DNA from: Burkholderiaceae bacterium
Lineage (GTDB): Bacteria > Pseudomonadota > Gammaproteobacteria > Burkholderiales > Burkholderiaceae_C
Direction: 5' to 3'
Assembly (NCBI GenBank): GCA_019234815.1
Contig: JAFALA010000032.1
Coordinates: 27,597-91,596 of the forward strand
Length of the DNA: 64,000 nucleotides
Part shown: in pieces, positions 25,705-34,968 of the stretch
Layout: each line of letters opens with the position of its first letter
Position numbering within the stretch: the stretch's first letter is position 1
Program-made: the position numbers and the translations under genes
The notes under the pieces: generated by a model
What the model was told of the DNA's origin: nothing
The model's input: the letters and a program-made list of their open reading frames with translations, nothing else
Databases searched by the model: none

Positions 25705-27555
25705 ATGACCAGCACCACCAACATCCCGCTTCAGGCCCCCGCGCTGCCGACCAACCCGGCGGCGCAGGGTTCCGCATCCCAGCGCGCCAAGGCCAATCCC
25801 AAAGCCTTGTCCGGGCTCTGGCCCTTTCTGCGGCCTTATCGGACGCGCATCGCCTTGGCCGGGGTGTTCCTGATCCTGGCGGCGCTCACCACCCTGGTGT
25901 TCCCGGTGGCGCTGAAGAACCTGATCGACCAGGGCTTCATCTCCGCCTCGCCGGGCGACCGGGTCATGGCGCTGCGGCCCTACTTCCTGGCCCTGTTTGG
26001 CGTCGGCGTGGCGCTGGGCGTGTTTTCGGCCTCGCGCTTCTATGTGGTCACCTGGCTGGGCGAGCGCGTCACCGCCGACCTGCGCAACGCGGTCTACGCG
26101 CACGTGCTGCAGCAAAGCCCCGAGTTCTTCGAAACCACCCAGACCGGCGAGGTGCTGAGCCGCATCACCACCGACACCACCGTCGTGCAGACCGTGGTCG
26201 GCTCCAGCCTGTCGATGGGCCTGCGCAACAGCGTCATGGGTCTGGGCGCCATGGTCATGCTGGTGATCACCAACCCCTACGTGATGGGCCAGGTGATGGG
26301 CATCCTGGTGCTGGTGGTGCTGCCGGCGCTGTACTTCGGCCGCCGCGTGCGGCGCCTGAGCCGCGCCAGCCAGGACCGCGTGGCCGACACCAGCGCCATC
26401 GCGGCCGAAGTGCTGAACGCCGTCGCCGTGGTGCAGAGCTACACACAGGAGCGCGCCGAATCCGCGCGCTTTTCACAGGCCAGCGAATCCGCTTTCGACA
26501 CGGCCTTGCGCCGCACCCGCATGCGCTCGGTGCTGGTGGCCTTCCTGATCAGCGCCGTGTTCGGCGCGCTGCTGTGGGGTCTTTACCAGGGCACGCAGGC
26601 CGTGCTGGCCGGACGCATCACGGCCGGGCACCTGGGCGAGTCGATCGTCTACGTGACCCTGCTGGTCAGCAGCGTGGCCGTGCTGGCCGAGGTCTGGGGC
26701 GACGTGCTGCGCGCCGCGGGCGCCACCGAGCGCCTGATGGAGCTGCTGGCGGCACGCTCGCCGGTGGCCGAACCCGCCCAGCCCCAGCCCTTGCCGACCA
26801 CCCAGGGCGGCTCCAGCCTGAGCCTGCATCACGCCCTGTTCCACTACCCCTCTCGGCCTGACCAGGCGGCGCTGCAGGACTTCGACCTCGACCTGCGCCC
26901 AGGCGAAACCGTTGCCCTGGTCGGCCCCAGCGGCGCCGGCAAAAGCACGGTGTTCCAGCTGCTGCTGCGTTTCTACGACCTGCAATCGGGCGAGATCCGG
27001 CTCGACGGCCATCCGCTGACCACCCTGGCGCTCAAGGACTTGCGCCAGCGCATCGGCCTGGTGCCGCAGGACAGCGTGATCTTCTCGACCAACGCCATCG
27101 AGAACATCCGCTATGGCCGCCCCGAGGCGAGCGACGAGGAAGTCATCGAGGCCGCCAAGGCCGCGTTTGCCCACGATTTCCTCATGCGCCTGCCGCAGGG
27201 CTACCAGACCTTCCTGGGCGAGCGCGGCGTGCGCCTGTCCGGCGGGCAACGCCAGCGCATCAGCATCGCCCGCGCCATCCTGAAGAATCCGCCCTTGCTG
27301 CTGCTCGACGAAGCCACCAGCGCGCTCGATGCCGAAAGCGAACGCATGGTGCAAGCCGCATTGGACCGCGCCATGCAAGGCCGCAGCACGCTGGTGATCG
27401 CGCATCGGCTCGCCACCGTGCAACGCGCCGACCGCATCGTCGTGATGGACCATGGCCGCATCGTCGAACAGGGCCGGCACGCCGACCTGGTCGCCCAGGG
27501 CGGCCTGTATGCGCGGCTGGCAGCGCTGCAGTTCGATACGGCGGCATTCCACTAA
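25705..27555 (+). CDS. ABC exporter, fused permease and ATPase (ABCB/MsbA-like half transporter)
   Basis: 616 residues. Residues about 45-345 form a six-helix exporter domain (first helix TRIALAGVFLILAALTTLVF). The ATPase half has Walker A GPSGAGKST (about 410), the signature LSGGQRQRISIAR (about 512), Walker B LLLLDEATSALDAES and the switch His in IAHRLATVQ. It likely works as a homodimer in the inner membrane; lipid or drug export is possible but substrate unknown. thyA starts 12 bases after the stop. Confidence 0.9.
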   Translation: MTSTTNIPLQAPALPTNPAAQGSASQRAKANPKALSGLWPFLRPYRTRIALAGVFLILAALTTLVFPVALKNLIDQGFISASPGDRVMALRPYFLALFGVGVALGVFSASRFYVVTWLGERVTADLRNAVYAHVLQQSPEFFETTQTGEVLSRITTDTTVVQTVVGSSLSMGLRNSVMGLGAMVMLVITNPYVMGQVMGILVLVVLPALYFGRRVRRLSRASQDRVADTSAIAAEVLNAVAVVQSYTQERAESARFSQASESAFDTALRRTRMRSVLVAFLISAVFGALLWGLYQGTQAVLAGRITAGHLGESIVYVTLLVSSVAVLAEVWGDVLRAAGATERLMELLAARSPVAEPAQPQPLPTTQGGSSLSLHHALFHYPSRPDQAALQDFDLDLRPGETVALVGPSGAGKSTVFQLLLRFYDLQSGEIRLDGHPLTTLALKDLRQRIGLVPQDSVIFSTNAIENIRYGRPEASDEEVIEAAKAAFAHDFLMRLPQGYQTFLGERGVRLSGGQRQRISIARAILKNPPLLLLDEATSALDAESERMVQAALDRAMQGRSTLVIAHRLATVQRADRIVVMDHGRIVEQGRHADLVAQGGLYARLAALQFDTAAFH

Positions 27556-27567
27556 ACTTGCGCCCCT

Positions 27568-28392
27568 ATGAGCAGCAGCACCCTTTCACGTCCCATCCGT
27601 TCCCAGTATGAAGACTTCATGCGCCATGTCTTCGAGACCGGCGTGCACAAGGGCGACCGCACCGGCACCGGCACGCGCAGCGTGTTCGGCCACCAGATGC
27701 GCTTCGACCTGAGCGAAGGCTTTCCGCTCGTCACGACCAAGAAGGTGCACCTCAAGTCCATCATCCTGGAACTGCTGTGGTTCCTGCGCGGCGACTCGAA
27801 CGTCAAGTGGCTGCAGGAACGCGGTTGCACGATCTGGGACGAATGGGCCCGCGAAGACGGCGACCTGGGGCCCGTCTACGGCGTGCAATGGCGCAGCTGG
27901 CCCACGCCGGACGGCGGGTACATCGACCAGATCTCCGAAGTCGTCCAGCAGCTCAAGACGCAGCCCAACTCGCGCCGCATCATCGTCTCGGCCTGGAACG
28001 TGGCCGAGCTGTCCAAGATGGCGCTGATGCCCTGCCACGCCTTCTTCCAGTTCTACGTGGCGCAGGGCAAGCTGTCGTGCCAGCTGTACCAGCGCAGCGC
28101 CGACATCTTCCTGGGCGTGCCTTTCAACATCGCCAGCTACGCGCTGCTGACCCACATGCTCGCGCAGCAGTGCGACCTGGAGGTGGGCGACTTCATCTGG
28201 ACAGGCGGCGACTGCCACATCTACAGCAACCACTTCGAGCAGGTGCAGACGCAGCTGAGCCGCGCGCCGCACCCCTACCCGACGCTGCACATCAAGCGCC
28301 GGCCCGCCAGCATCTTCGAGTACGAATTCGAGGACTTCGATGTGCAGGATTACCAGCACCACCCCGCCATCAAGGCGCCGGTGGCTGTTTGA
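27568..28392 (+). CDS. thyA: Thymidylate synthase
   Basis: 274 residues. It methylates dUMP to dTMP using methylene-tetrahydrofolate, producing dihydrofolate. Clear features: [13 protein letters not shown] near the start, [14 protein letters not shown], the catalytic cysteine in [13 protein letters not shown] (about residue 155), [23 protein letters not shown], and [11 protein letters not shown]. It is followed 22 bases later by folA, whose product recycles the dihydrofolate. No ribosome site; TAAACT lies nine bases before the ATG and includes the stop of the ABC gene. Confidence 0.97.
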   Translation: MSSSTLSRPIRSQYEDFMRHVFETGVHKGDRTGTGTRSVFGHQMRFDLSEGFPLVTTKKVHLKSIILELLWFLRGDSNVKWLQERGCTIWDEWAREDGDLGPVYGVQWRSWPTPDGGYIDQISEVVQQLKTQPNSRRIIVSAWNVAELSKMALMPCHAFFQFYVAQGKLSCQLYQRSADIFLGVPFNIASYALLTHMLAQQCDLEVGDFIWTGGDCHIYSNHFEQVQTQLSRAPHPYPTLHIKRRPASIFEYEFEDFDVQDYQHHPAIKAPVAV

Positions 28393-28414
28393 CGCCGAGT
28401 CTGACGCCGATTGA

Positions 28415-28927
28415 ATGTGTAAAGTCACCTTGATTGCCGCCCTGGCGCGGCACCGGGCCATCGGTCACGACAACGAACTGCTGGCCCGCCTTCCCGAGGA
28501 CATGGCGCACTTCAAGGCGCTGACCTTGAAGCACACCATCATCATGGGCCGCAAGACCTGGGATTCGATTCCCGCCAGGTTCCGGCCTTTGGTGGAGCGC
28601 CGCAACATCGTGCTGTCGCGCCAGAAGGGCTTGAGCCTGCCGGGCGCCGAGGTGTTCGATTCGCTGGACGCCGCGCTGCGCGCCTGTGCCGGTGAAGACG
28701 AGGTCTTCGTGATGGGCGGCGCGCAGATCTATGAGCAGGCGCTGGGCCGCGCTGACCGCCTGGCCTTGACGCTGATCGAAGCAGAATTCGAGGCCGACGC
28801 CTTCTTCCCCGACTACAGCGGCATGGGATTCATCGAAACCTCGCGCCAGACCCAGCACAGCCCGGCCTCGCGCGGACATGGCTGGGACTTCCATTTCGTG
28901 CGCCTGGAACGCCGTCCCGCCGCCTGA
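28415..28927 (+). CDS. folA: Dihydrofolate reductase
   Basis: 170 residues. It reduces dihydrofolate to tetrahydrofolate with NADPH. Conserved parts: LIAALARHRAIGHDNELLARLPEDMAHFK, with Asp in PED at the position of the proton donor Asp27; MGRKTWDSIP; and VMGGAQIYEQAL near residues 104-115. It follows thyA closely, the common thyA-folA pair. Family length is normal. Confidence 0.96.
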   Translation: MCKVTLIAALARHRAIGHDNELLARLPEDMAHFKALTLKHTIIMGRKTWDSIPARFRPLVERRNIVLSRQKGLSLPGAEVFDSLDAALRACAGEDEVFVMGGAQIYEQALGRADRLALTLIEAEFEADAFFPDYSGMGFIETSRQTQHSPASRGHGWDFHFVRLERRPAA

Positions 28928-28951
28928 CCACCTCTTTTCAAGGAGCCCCCC

Positions 28952-29530
28952 ATGTCCGAAGACGGATTCCACGTTCACGGCCCCCACGACCACGAACTCG
29001 AACACGCCGCCGAGCACGAACCCAAGGGCATGGCCGGCCAACTGGCCGTGCTGACGGCCATCCTGGCCACGGTCGGCGCCATGTTCGCCTACATGGGCGG
29101 CGCCACGCAGGCCAACGCGATGCTCTACAAGAACAACGCGGCCATCAAGAAGACCGAAGCGTCCAACCAGTGGAACTATTACCAGTCAAAGGGCAACAAG
29201 CAGAACCTTGCCGAACTGGCGTCCGCGCTGGTGTCGAGCGACGAAAAAAAAGCGCACTACCTCGCGGAGGTAGAGCGCTACAAGCAAGAGAAAGTCGACA
29301 TCAAGGAAAAAGCGGACAAGCTAGAAGCTGAAGTCCTCGACTGGGACCAGCAAAGCGACGAGCAGATGCATCTGCATCACCGCTGGGCCCAGGCCACCAC
29401 CATCCTGCAAGTGGCGATCGCCGTGGCCGCGATTGCCCTGCTGACCCGACGACGCTGGATGGAATGGGCCACGGTAGGCCTCGGCGTCGTCGGCGTGGCG
29501 ACCGGCATCGTCGCCTGGTTCCATCTCTGA
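28952..29530 (+). CDS. DUF4337 domain membrane protein
   Basis: 192 residues. The N-terminus is acidic and His rich (MSEDGFHVHGPHDHELEHAAEHE). A first hydrophobic helix, QLAVLTAILATVGAMFAYM, is followed by QANAMLYKNNAAIKKTEASNQW and a charged coiled-coil of about 60 residues, then two C-terminal membrane helices. This layout matches DUF4337; function unknown. AAGGAG lies upstream of the ATG. Its stop is 41 bases from the end of the convergent degP-like gene. Confidence 0.85.
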   Translation: MSEDGFHVHGPHDHELEHAAEHEPKGMAGQLAVLTAILATVGAMFAYMGGATQANAMLYKNNAAIKKTEASNQWNYYQSKGNKQNLAELASALVSSDEKKAHYLAEVERYKQEKVDIKEKADKLEAEVLDWDQQSDEQMHLHHRWAQATTILQVAIAVAAIALLTRRRWMEWATVGLGVVGVATGIVAWFHL

Positions 29531-29571
29531 AACCCGGCGGCAAAGCCGGCCGGCTCACACTCGGTTCAAAC

Positions 29572-31188
29572 TCAATTCAAGCGGACGGGGATGAAGATCC
29601 GGTCATTCCCGCGTTGCAGCAGCAGCGCCACCGACTTGGGCGATGCAGCCACCACGGCCTTGACCTGATCGACACTGGTGACCGGCGTGCCGTTCACGGC
29701 CAGCAGCACGTCGCCGGCGCGCACGCCCGCCATCGCCGACGGACCGCTGGCATCCTCGATCAGCAGGCCATTGCGAATGCCTGACTCGCGCTGCTCCTGC
29801 GGCTGCAGCGCCCGCAGAGTCAAGCCCAGCTTGCCCTGCGGCGCACCGCCTTCGTCGTCGTTGGCCTGCTTCTCGGACTTGTCGTTGGCATCACCGAGCT
29901 TGGCGCTGAGTTCCTCGCGCTTGCCCTGGCGCCAGATTTCCAGCTTGACGCGCTCGCCCGGCTGCATCTGGCCCAACATGGCCGGCAGGTCGCTGCTGGC
30001 CACGATGATCTCGCCATTGAGCTTCAGGATCACATCGCCAGCCTTCAGGCCGGCCTTGGCGGCGGGACCGCCCTCTTCCACGTTGGACACCAGGGCGCCT
30101 TCTGGCTTGTCGAGCTTGAAGGAGTCGGCAAAGGTCTGGTTGACATCCTGGATGGTCACGCCCAGGCGCGCATGCTGGACCTTGCCGCCCGACTCGATCT
30201 GCTGCCGCACCTTGTTGGCGACTTCGATCGGAATCGCAAACGACAGGCCCTGGTAGCCGCCGGTCTGGCTGTAGATCTGCGAGTTGATGCCCACCACCTC
30301 GCCGCGCGCATTGAACAGCGGGCCGCCCGAATTGCCCGGGTTCACGGCCACGTCGGTCTGGATGAAAGGCACGAAGTTTTCCTGCGGCAGCGCACGGCCC
30401 TTGGCGCTGACCACGCCGGCGCTCACGCTGTTCTCGAAGCCGAACGGCGAACCGATCGCCAGCACCCATTCGCCGACGCGCAGGTTCTTGGTACTGCCCA
30501 GCGTCACCACGGGCAGGCCCTTGGCCTCGATCTTGAGCACGGCCACATCGGTCTTGGGGTCGCTGCCCAGCACCTTGGCGCGGAACTCGCGCCGGTCCGT
30601 CAGCTTGACGGTGACTTCCTGCGCATCGCGCACCACATGGGCATTGGTCAGGATCACGCCGTCGGCGCTGACGATAAAGCCCGAGCCCTGCCCGTGAATG
30701 GCGCGCTCGCCGCCGCCCTGGCCTCCTTGGCCATTGGGGCCGCCAGGGATCTGGAAACGGCGGAAGAATTCGAAGAAGGGGTCGTCCGGATCGATCTGCG
30801 GCATGGGGCCGCGACGCTGCGCCTTGACCGTGCCCATCACGCTGACATTCACCACCGCCGCGCCATGACGCGCCGCGATCTCGGCAAAGTCGGGGAAGCT
30901 GGCGGCAGGCGCCACCGGAGCTTGCGTGGCCGGCGCAGCCGGTGTTGAAGTCGTGGGCGCCGGAGTCGTGTTGAGCGCCACGTTCTGCGGTGCGCTGCCG
31001 GCATCTGACGTGCTCGCGCTCGGTGCTACGGCTGTGGAAGACGTACGCACCACATCGGCGGCGTGCAATGCGCCAGCCCCGCCTGCCGCGCCCAGCACGC
31101 CCGCCGCCACCAGGGCCCAGACCAGCTTGCGAGCCGGAATCATGGTTTCGGCGCGGGATTGCTTCGAAAAGTCCTGCTGTTGATCCAT
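29572..31188 (-). CDS. degP: Periplasmic Do-family serine protease (DegP/MucD-like)
   Basis: 538 residues. An N-terminal hydrophobic stretch (LVWALVAAGVLGAAGGAGALHA) targets it to the periplasm. After a Ser/Thr/Pro/Ala-rich linker come the trypsin-like domain with His in LTNAHVV, Asp in KTDVAVLKI and Ser in NPGNSGGPLFN, then two PDZ domains (GARLGVTIQ onward, and GLTLRAL onward). It degrades or refolds damaged envelope proteins. GGAGA precedes the ATG at 31188. It is downstream of the sensor kinase gene and has its own candidate regulator box (31239-31255), linking it to the adjacent two-component system. Confidence 0.94.
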   Translation of the reverse strand: MDQQQDFSKQSRAETMIPARKLVWALVAAGVLGAAGGAGALHAADVVRTSSTAVAPSASTSDAGSAPQNVALNTTPAPTTSTPAAPATQAPVAPAASFPDFAEIAARHGAAVVNVSVMGTVKAQRRGPMPQIDPDDPFFEFFRRFQIPGGPNGQGGQGGGERAIHGQGSGFIVSADGVILTNAHVVRDAQEVTVKLTDRREFRAKVLGSDPKTDVAVLKIEAKGLPVVTLGSTKNLRVGEWVLAIGSPFGFENSVSAGVVSAKGRALPQENFVPFIQTDVAVNPGNSGGPLFNARGEVVGINSQIYSQTGGYQGLSFAIPIEVANKVRQQIESGGKVQHARLGVTIQDVNQTFADSFKLDKPEGALVSNVEEGGPAAKAGLKAGDVILKLNGEIIVASSDLPAMLGQMQPGERVKLEIWRQGKREELSAKLGDANDKSEKQANDDEGGAPQGKLGLTLRALQPQEQRESGIRNGLLIEDASGPSAMAGVRAGDVLLAVNGTPVTSVDQVKAVVAASPKSVALLLQRGNDRIFIPVRLN

Positions 31189-31238
31189 ACGTTCTCCAGA
31201 GTCAAGAATCAAACATGCTGCAACTATGCGCGGCGAGA

Positions 31239-31255
31239 CTTAGACGTCGCTTAAT
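31239..31255 (-). promoter_or_regulatory. PmrA-like direct repeat upstream of degP
   Basis: CTTAGA, five bases, CTTAAT: two half-sites 11 bases apart, as in PmrA/QseB-type response regulator boxes (CTTAAT-N5-CTTAAT). Its near edge is 51 bases from the degP ATG. A matching element sits 53 bases before the response regulator start. Confidence 0.5.
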
Positions 31256-31260
31256 CCAAT

Positions 31261-32643
31261 TCATGCCTGGACTGGAAACACGATGCGGACCCACAAGCCG
31301 CCCAAGGTCGGCGACCGGTCCAGCGTGATCGTCGCCCCATGGCTGTCTGCGATCGCCCTGACGATGGCCAGCCCCAGGCCGCTGCCCTGAGCACCCGCCA
31401 GCGCCGTGGTCTCGGGACTGCGATAGAAACGGTCGAACACGCGCTCGCGCTCGGCGCTGGCAATGCCGGGGCCGCTGTCTTCGACGCAGAGCACCACGGT
31501 CCGCGAGCCTTCAGAACGCAGGCTCAGGTCCACGTGTCCGCCCGCAGGCGTGTATTTGATGGCGTTGTCCAGCAGGTTGCGGATCAGCATGGCCAGGCTT
31601 TCGGATTGCCCGCGAACCTGTGCCGCGTCGCATCGGCCCAGGCCCAGGTCGATGCCCTTGGCGCCGGCCGCATCGGCAACGGCCACCACGGCGTCGCGGC
31701 ACAAGGCGTCCAACGCGACATCATGAGCGCCCAGCACCGCCAGGCTGCGCCCCTCCTGGCGTGCGAGGGCGAGCAGTTGATCCACCAGATGGCTGGCGCG
31801 GTCTATTCCCTTGGCCAATCGTGCAGCCGCTTGCGCCTGCTCTTGCGCATCTGTGGCTCGTTGCAGACCTTGCAACTGCAGCTTGAGCGCCGTCAGGGGC
31901 GAGCGCAGTTCATGCGCCGCGTCGGCCACGAAATGCTGCTGCGCCTCGAAGGCACCCGCGACGCGATGCAGCAGAGCATTGAACTCCGCCACCAGTGGGC
32001 CAAGCTCCGAGGGCATGTCGGCGGCGACCAGCGGCGCCAGATCATCGGCAGCACGGTTCGCGATCTGCTCGCGCACCCTGGACACCGGTTCCAGCGAATG
32101 GCTCACCACCCACCAAACCACCACGCCCAGCAACGGCAGCATCAAGGCAATGGGCAGCACCGTGCGCCAGGCCAGCTCACCCGCCATGCGACGGCGCACG
32201 GCCATGTCCTGCGCCACCTGTATCACCTGATAGGAGGTCTGCAAGGAAAAGACGCGGTACTGCCGGCCATAGGAGTCGACGTTGGAAAAACCCAGCACGG
32301 CACGTTGCGGCAGCAGGCCGCCCAGCGGCGACTCCAGCAGCGGCGAGCCGTCCAAGGCCCAGGCCTGCACCAGGAAATCAAACGGCTGCTTGTCGCCTCC
32401 CAGCGGCACCGACACCGTGCCGCTGCCGAAGCGCCCTTGCATCGAGAACGCCATCTGGCGCATGTGGTAGTCGAAAATCTCGTCGGTCTCGTGCAGCGCG
32501 TTGCGGTAAGCAATCAGGCCCTGAATCAGGGCCGCCACCGATACCGCGGCGATCAGGAAGATGATCAGCCGATAGCGCAGCGACAGCGGCATGCTGCGAC
32601 GCCACCAGTCGGCCAGGGCCGAGCGTTCCAGCGAAGCGCTCAT
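31261..32643 (-). CDS. Two-component sensor histidine kinase (QseC/PmrB-like)
   Basis: 460 residues. Transmembrane helix 1 is about residues 25-45 (LIIFLIAAVSVAALIQGLIAY), followed by a periplasmic sensor domain of about 120 residues and helix 2 (LPIALMLPLLGVVVWWVVS). HAMP, the phospho-acceptor His in ADAAHELRSPL, and the ATPase with N box LLDNAIKYTPAGG and G boxes DSGPGI and GSGLGLAIV follow. The start ATG overlaps the response regulator stop as ATGA. The signal is unknown; the adjacent degP suggests envelope stress, antimicrobial peptides or metal. Confidence 0.93.
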   Translation of the reverse strand: MSASLERSALADWWRRSMPLSLRYRLIIFLIAAVSVAALIQGLIAYRNALHETDEIFDYHMRQMAFSMQGRFGSGTVSVPLGGDKQPFDFLVQAWALDGSPLLESPLGGLLPQRAVLGFSNVDSYGRQYRVFSLQTSYQVIQVAQDMAVRRRMAGELAWRTVLPIALMLPLLGVVVWWVVSHSLEPVSRVREQIANRAADDLAPLVAADMPSELGPLVAEFNALLHRVAGAFEAQQHFVADAAHELRSPLTALKLQLQGLQRATDAQEQAQAAARLAKGIDRASHLVDQLLALARQEGRSLAVLGAHDVALDALCRDAVVAVADAAGAKGIDLGLGRCDAAQVRGQSESLAMLIRNLLDNAIKYTPAGGHVDLSLRSEGSRTVVLCVEDSGPGIASAERERVFDRFYRSPETTALAGAQGSGLGLAIVRAIADSHGATITLDRSPTLGGLWVRIVFPVQA

Positions 32644-33299
32644 TCCTTGGGCACCCGATAGCCGACGCCGCGCACGTTCTGGATCAGCTCCGGCCCCAGC
32701 TTCTTGCGCAGGCCGTGGATGTAGACCTCCACCGCGTTGCTGCTGATCTCGTCCTTCCAGCTGTAGAGCTTTTCTTCCAGCTGCTGGCGCGACAGCACCA
32801 GGCCCGGTCGGGCCAGCAGCGGTTCCAGCACCGCCCATTCGCGCGCGGACAGGCTGACCGATTGACCCTGCACGCTGACCTCGCGGGTGGCCGGATTGAC
32901 GCTCACGCCCTTATGTTCGTAGACAGGCTCGGCCCGCCCGCTGGCGCGCCGCAGCAAGGCGCGGATGCGGGCCAGCAGTTCGTCCAGATCGAAAGGCTTG
33001 AGCACGTAGTCGTCGGCACCGGCATCCAGGCCGGCAATGCGCTGCTCGACGGCGTCGCGCGCAGTCGAAATCAGCACTGGCACGGTCTTCTTCTGGGCTC
33101 GCAAGCCGCGCAGCACGCTCATGCCGTCGCGCTTGGGCAGGCCCAGGTCGAGAATCACCAGGTCGTATTGCTGCGCAGCCAAGGCGCCATCGGCCTGCTC
33201 GCCGTCGCGCACCCAATCGACCGCGTAGTGCTCGGCGCGCAAGAGGTCGAGCAATTGCTCGCCGATCATCAGATCGTCTTCCACCAACAAGAGTCGCAT
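32640..33299 (-). CDS. OmpR/PhoB-family response regulator (QseB/PmrA-like)
   Basis: 219 residues. The receiver domain has the acidic pair EDD near residues 7-9, phospho-acceptor Asp51 in VILDLGLPKRDG, and Lys in LKPFDLDEL. The C-terminal winged helix ends with the DNA-recognition region SNAVEVYIHGLRKKLG and VRGVGYRV. The gene is first of the pair and overlaps the kinase by four bases. The box at 33352-33368 upstream suggests autoregulation. Confidence 0.95.
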   Translation of the reverse strand: MRLLLVEDDLMIGEQLLDLLRAEHYAVDWVRDGEQADGALAAQQYDLVILDLGLPKRDGMSVLRGLRAQKKTVPVLISTARDAVEQRIAGLDAGADDYVLKPFDLDELLARIRALLRRASGRAEPVYEHKGVSVNPATREVSVQGQSVSLSAREWAVLEPLLARPGLVLSRQQLEEKLYSWKDEISSNAVEVYIHGLRKKLGPELIQNVRGVGYRVPKE

Positions 33300-33351
33300 G
33301 CAGCTGATCCTTCCCTGAACGGGAATTTTCGCCGATGCGAACCCCGCCGGA

Positions 33352-33368
33352 CTTAGTGCAGGCTTAAG
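33352..33368 (-). promoter_or_regulatory. PmrA-like direct repeat upstream of the response regulator
   Basis: CTTAGT, five bases, CTTAAG, the same architecture and orientation as the degP box. It is 53 bases from the regulator ATG and only 24 bases past the end of the first SDR gene. Confidence 0.5.
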
Positions 33369-33391
33369 TCAGGACGCAGCACCCACGACAC

Positions 33392-34168
33392 TCAGGCTGG
33401 TGCGCCTGGCAATCCAGGGTAATACGCGCCTGTGGACATGCCACCGTCGACCGCCAGCTCAGCACCGTTGCAGTACGAGGCCTCGTCGCTCGCGAGAAAC
33501 AGCGTGGCGCGGGCAATTTCTTCAGGCAAGCCCACGCGCTGCAGCGGCACTCCCGCATAGCGCTTGTTGACCTCTTCAAGCGTCTCACCCATGGGATTGG
33601 ACATCACGGTATTGACGCCGCCGGGATGGACCGAGTTGACCCGTACGCCAAGGTGTCCAAGCTCGAGTGCCGCTGTTTTCGTGAGGCCGCGCACCCCCCA
33701 CTTGCTCGACACGTAGGCCGCAAGCGCGTTAACGCCACGCAGCCCATCCACAGAGGAGATATTGACGATGGAGCCTTTGCCTTGCGCCGTCATCAGCGGC
33801 GCAATGGTTCGGATGCCCAGGAAGGTTCCCACCAGGTTGATCGACTGCGCGCGCTCGAAATCCTGCTTCTTCAGCGCAGTGATGCCCCCAAACACCAGCA
33901 CGGCTGCGTTGTTCACGAGCGCGTCGACCCGCCCGAACTCGGCGATCACGAAATCAGCCACTCGCGCCCAGTCCTCCTCGTTCGATACATCCAGGCGAAT
34001 GAAGCGCGCCGCTTCGCCAAGCTCGCGCGCGAGTGCCTCGCCTTCGGCTTCCAGCACATCCGCAATGACCACGCGCGCACCTTCTGCAACGAGCAGGCGG
34101 CAAGTCGTCGCACCCATGCCGCGCGCGCCTCCAGTCACGATTGCAACTTTTCCTTCCATGCGAGCCAT
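33392..34168 (-). CDS. Short-chain dehydrogenase/reductase, hydroxysteroid-dehydrogenase-like
   Basis: 258 residues of the classical SDR family: cofactor motif VTGGARGMG (TGxxxGxG), LVNNAAV (NNAG-like), catalytic Ser in NISSVDG, and YVSSK as the YxxxK pair. It ends with the usual DGGMSTG. The Asp after the second strand (VVIADVL) predicts NAD(H). The opening EGKVAIVTGGARGMGA resembles 3-alpha/20-beta-hydroxysteroid dehydrogenases, but the substrate is unknown. AAGGA sits six bases before the ATG at 34168. Last of four co-directional genes. Confidence 0.85.
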   Translation of the reverse strand: MARMEGKVAIVTGGARGMGATTCRLLVAEGARVVIADVLEAEGEALARELGEAARFIRLDVSNEEDWARVADFVIAEFGRVDALVNNAAVLVFGGITALKKQDFERAQSINLVGTFLGIRTIAPLMTAQGKGSIVNISSVDGLRGVNALAAYVSSKWGVRGLTKTAALELGHLGVRVNSVHPGGVNTVMSNPMGETLEEVNKRYAGVPLQRVGLPEEIARATLFLASDEASYCNGAELAVDGGMSTGAYYPGLPGAPA

Positions 34169-34203
34169 TTCTGTTCCTTTCATTCAAAGAAGCGACAGTC
34201 CGC

Positions 34204-34959
34204 TCAACCCCAATAGGCTCGCCCGCCGTCCAGCGGCAAGGTCGCACCGGTGAGGTAGGCGGCATCTGGACTCGCCAGAAACACGATGGCACGACCAATA
34301 TCGTGTTCGCAGTCGCCGACACGTCCCAGCGGAATCGTCTTGAAAAACGCCTCGGCCTCTTCCGGATTGGCTTCAACCCACCCTTTCAGCCCAGGCGAAA
34401 GCGCATGCGGCGCAACCACGTTGACGCGAATGCCATCGCCGCCCCATTCGCAGGCTGCCGCGCGCGTCAGGGCGCGAGTGGCTTCCTTGGCTGCCGCATA
34501 CGCGCCATAGCCTGAAGCATCCCAACGAACTGCCGCAGATGACGCGAAATTGACAACGACGCCACCACCCTTCAGATACGGATGGCAAGCCCGCATGAAT
34601 CTCAGGGTCGCAAGCGGCCCGGACGCCATGCCATCGAGAACAGCTTCGTCTGAAACGTCGAGCAAACGGCCGAGCGGCGCAACCTGTGCGTTGTTGACAA
34701 GAATCTGCACCCCGCCAAATTGCTCCACGACTGCGGCGACACATCCCTCGATCTGGCTCGGATCCGTCACATCGCAGGTGAACGGCGCCGCCCGCCCTCC
34801 GCGCCGCCTGATTTCGTCGCAGGTCACCAGCAGCTTGTCACGCGTGCGCCCCACCACAGCCACGGCGGCTCCTTCACCGGCAAGGGCGTAGGCGATGCCC
34901 TGGCCCACCCCTTGTCCCGCGCCCGTCACAAGCGCGACCTTGTGGTCGAGTTTTCCCAT
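34204..34959 (-). CDS. Short-chain dehydrogenase/reductase
   Basis: 251 residues. SDR motifs: VTGAGQGVGQGIA, VVGRTRDK (Arg after the second strand suggests NADPH), LVNNAQV, Ser in FASSAAV and YAAAK for the catalytic pair. It ends TLPLDGGRAYWG. It lies nine bases downstream of the next SDR gene and 35 upstream of the previous one, so it is in the same operon. The specific reaction cannot be told. Confidence 0.85.
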   Translation of the reverse strand: MGKLDHKVALVTGAGQGVGQGIAYALAGEGAAVAVVGRTRDKLLVTCDEIRRRGGRAAPFTCDVTDPSQIEGCVAAVVEQFGGVQILVNNAQVAPLGRLLDVSDEAVLDGMASGPLATLRFMRACHPYLKGGGVVVNFASSAAVRWDASGYGAYAAAKEATRALTRAAACEWGGDGIRVNVVAPHALSPGLKGWVEANPEEAEAFFKTIPLGRVGDCEHDIGRAIVFLASPDAAYLTGATLPLDGGRAYWG

Positions 34960-34968
34960 GAGCCCCCC

